Shown here in pieces: positions 6,275 through 6,342 of a stretch of 6,342 nt of DNA. The notes under the pieces were generated by a model. It was not told where the DNA came from. It did no database searches and saw only the letters and a program-made list of their open reading frames with translations. Every line of letters begins with the position of its first letter. Position 1 is the stretch's first letter. The stretch is from Hyphomicrobiales bacterium (lineage in GTDB: Bacteria; Pseudomonadota; Alphaproteobacteria; Rhizobiales; SZUA-8). The DNA is taken from assembly GCA_003232175.1 (NCBI GenBank), contig QILX01000150.1:1-6342 (forward strand). Reading direction: 5' to 3'. The translations under genes were made by a program, and so were the position numbers.

Positions 6275-6292
6275 AGCATAAAATTTTACGCT
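6275..6292. promoter_or_regulatory. Candidate operator: 18-bp palindrome in the ABC operon leader
   Basis: AGCATAAAATTTTACGCT is symmetric apart from one mismatched pair, with a perfect TAAAATTTTA core. It lies just downstream of the predicted transcription start (about 6296) and 22 bp before the ATPase ATG. That position and length suit a dimeric repressor, for example one of the LacI or DeoR classes that often control sugar importers. No regulator gene is in the window. Confidence 0.4.
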
Positions 6293-6301
6293 GCACTGAA
6301 C

Positions 6302-6331
6302 TTTTGTAATGTAATATGTACAAAATTTCAA
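6302..6331 (-). promoter_or_regulatory. Probable promoter of the ABC operon with overlapping inverted repeat
   Basis: On the minus strand, TTGAAA (6331-6326; five of six to the -35 consensus) and TACAAA (6308-6303; four of six to the -10) are spaced by 17 nt. Transcription would start near 6296, giving a leader of about 44 nt. The inverted repeat TTTTGTA (6302-6308) / TACAAAA (6319-6325), with a 10-nt spacer, covers the spacer region and the -10. A bound regulator there would block RNA polymerase. The stretch is markedly AT-rich compared with the genes. Confidence 0.45.
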
Positions 6332-6342
6332 TAGAAAAAATG

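Noticed and set aside
1..6342. tRNA, rRNA, CRISPR array or transposase gene
   Set aside because: Nothing in either strand looked like a tRNA cloverleaf, rRNA segment, regularly spaced repeats or a transposase.

Overview
The window looks like a piece of an alphaproteobacterial chromosome, possibly from a metagenome-derived contig. The lineage call rests on three things: the yajC-secD order, a divergently transcribed DUF815-type ATPase next to yajC, and moderately GC-rich coding sequence with strong Shine-Dalgarno sites. It holds three blocks.

Left (1-1933, minus strand): yajC then secD, the start of the yajC-secD-secF preprotein-translocase accessory operon, running off the left edge. YajC is intact. 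SecD is not one open frame. The frame from 1512 stops at 319 at the end of the second membrane segment, and the rest of SecD resumes in another frame from an ATG sharing one base with the stop (TGATG). About 12 residues of the TM2-TM3 connection are absent.

Middle (1934-3166): a 161-bp divergent promoter region, then a plus-strand DUF815-family AAA+ ATPase. It is also split into two overlapping frames, around 2605-2616, with a net loss of about 10 nt against the expected family pattern. Its stop codon lies in the first bases of a ~134-bp structured repeat (2951-3084) built of nested inverted repeats. A GC-rich hairpin with a T-rich tail (3116-3150) follows and separates the convergent transcription units.

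Right (3167-6342, minus strand): an intact three-gene ABC importer operon in the order ATPase, RbsC-type permease, periplasmic binding protein. The binding protein is the most interesting item. It is not a generic ribose binder: it resembles LuxP, the Vibrio autoinducer-2 receptor, over most of its length. By my alignment from memory it keeps seven of the eight LuxP ligand-contact residues with nearly the same spacing, and the eighth (LuxP Gln77) is Asp. In Vibrio, LuxP works with the sensor kinase LuxQ. Here the LuxP-like protein is encoded with a dedicated transporter, so it probably feeds uptake of AI-2, a related furanosyl compound or a sugar. A sigma70-like promoter and two inverted-repeat operator candidates precede the operon.

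The two broken genes lie close together and both shift in the same direction, while the ABC operon is clean. Sequence alone cannot say whether they reflect assembly errors, real decay or, for secD, a split gene rescued by translational coupling.
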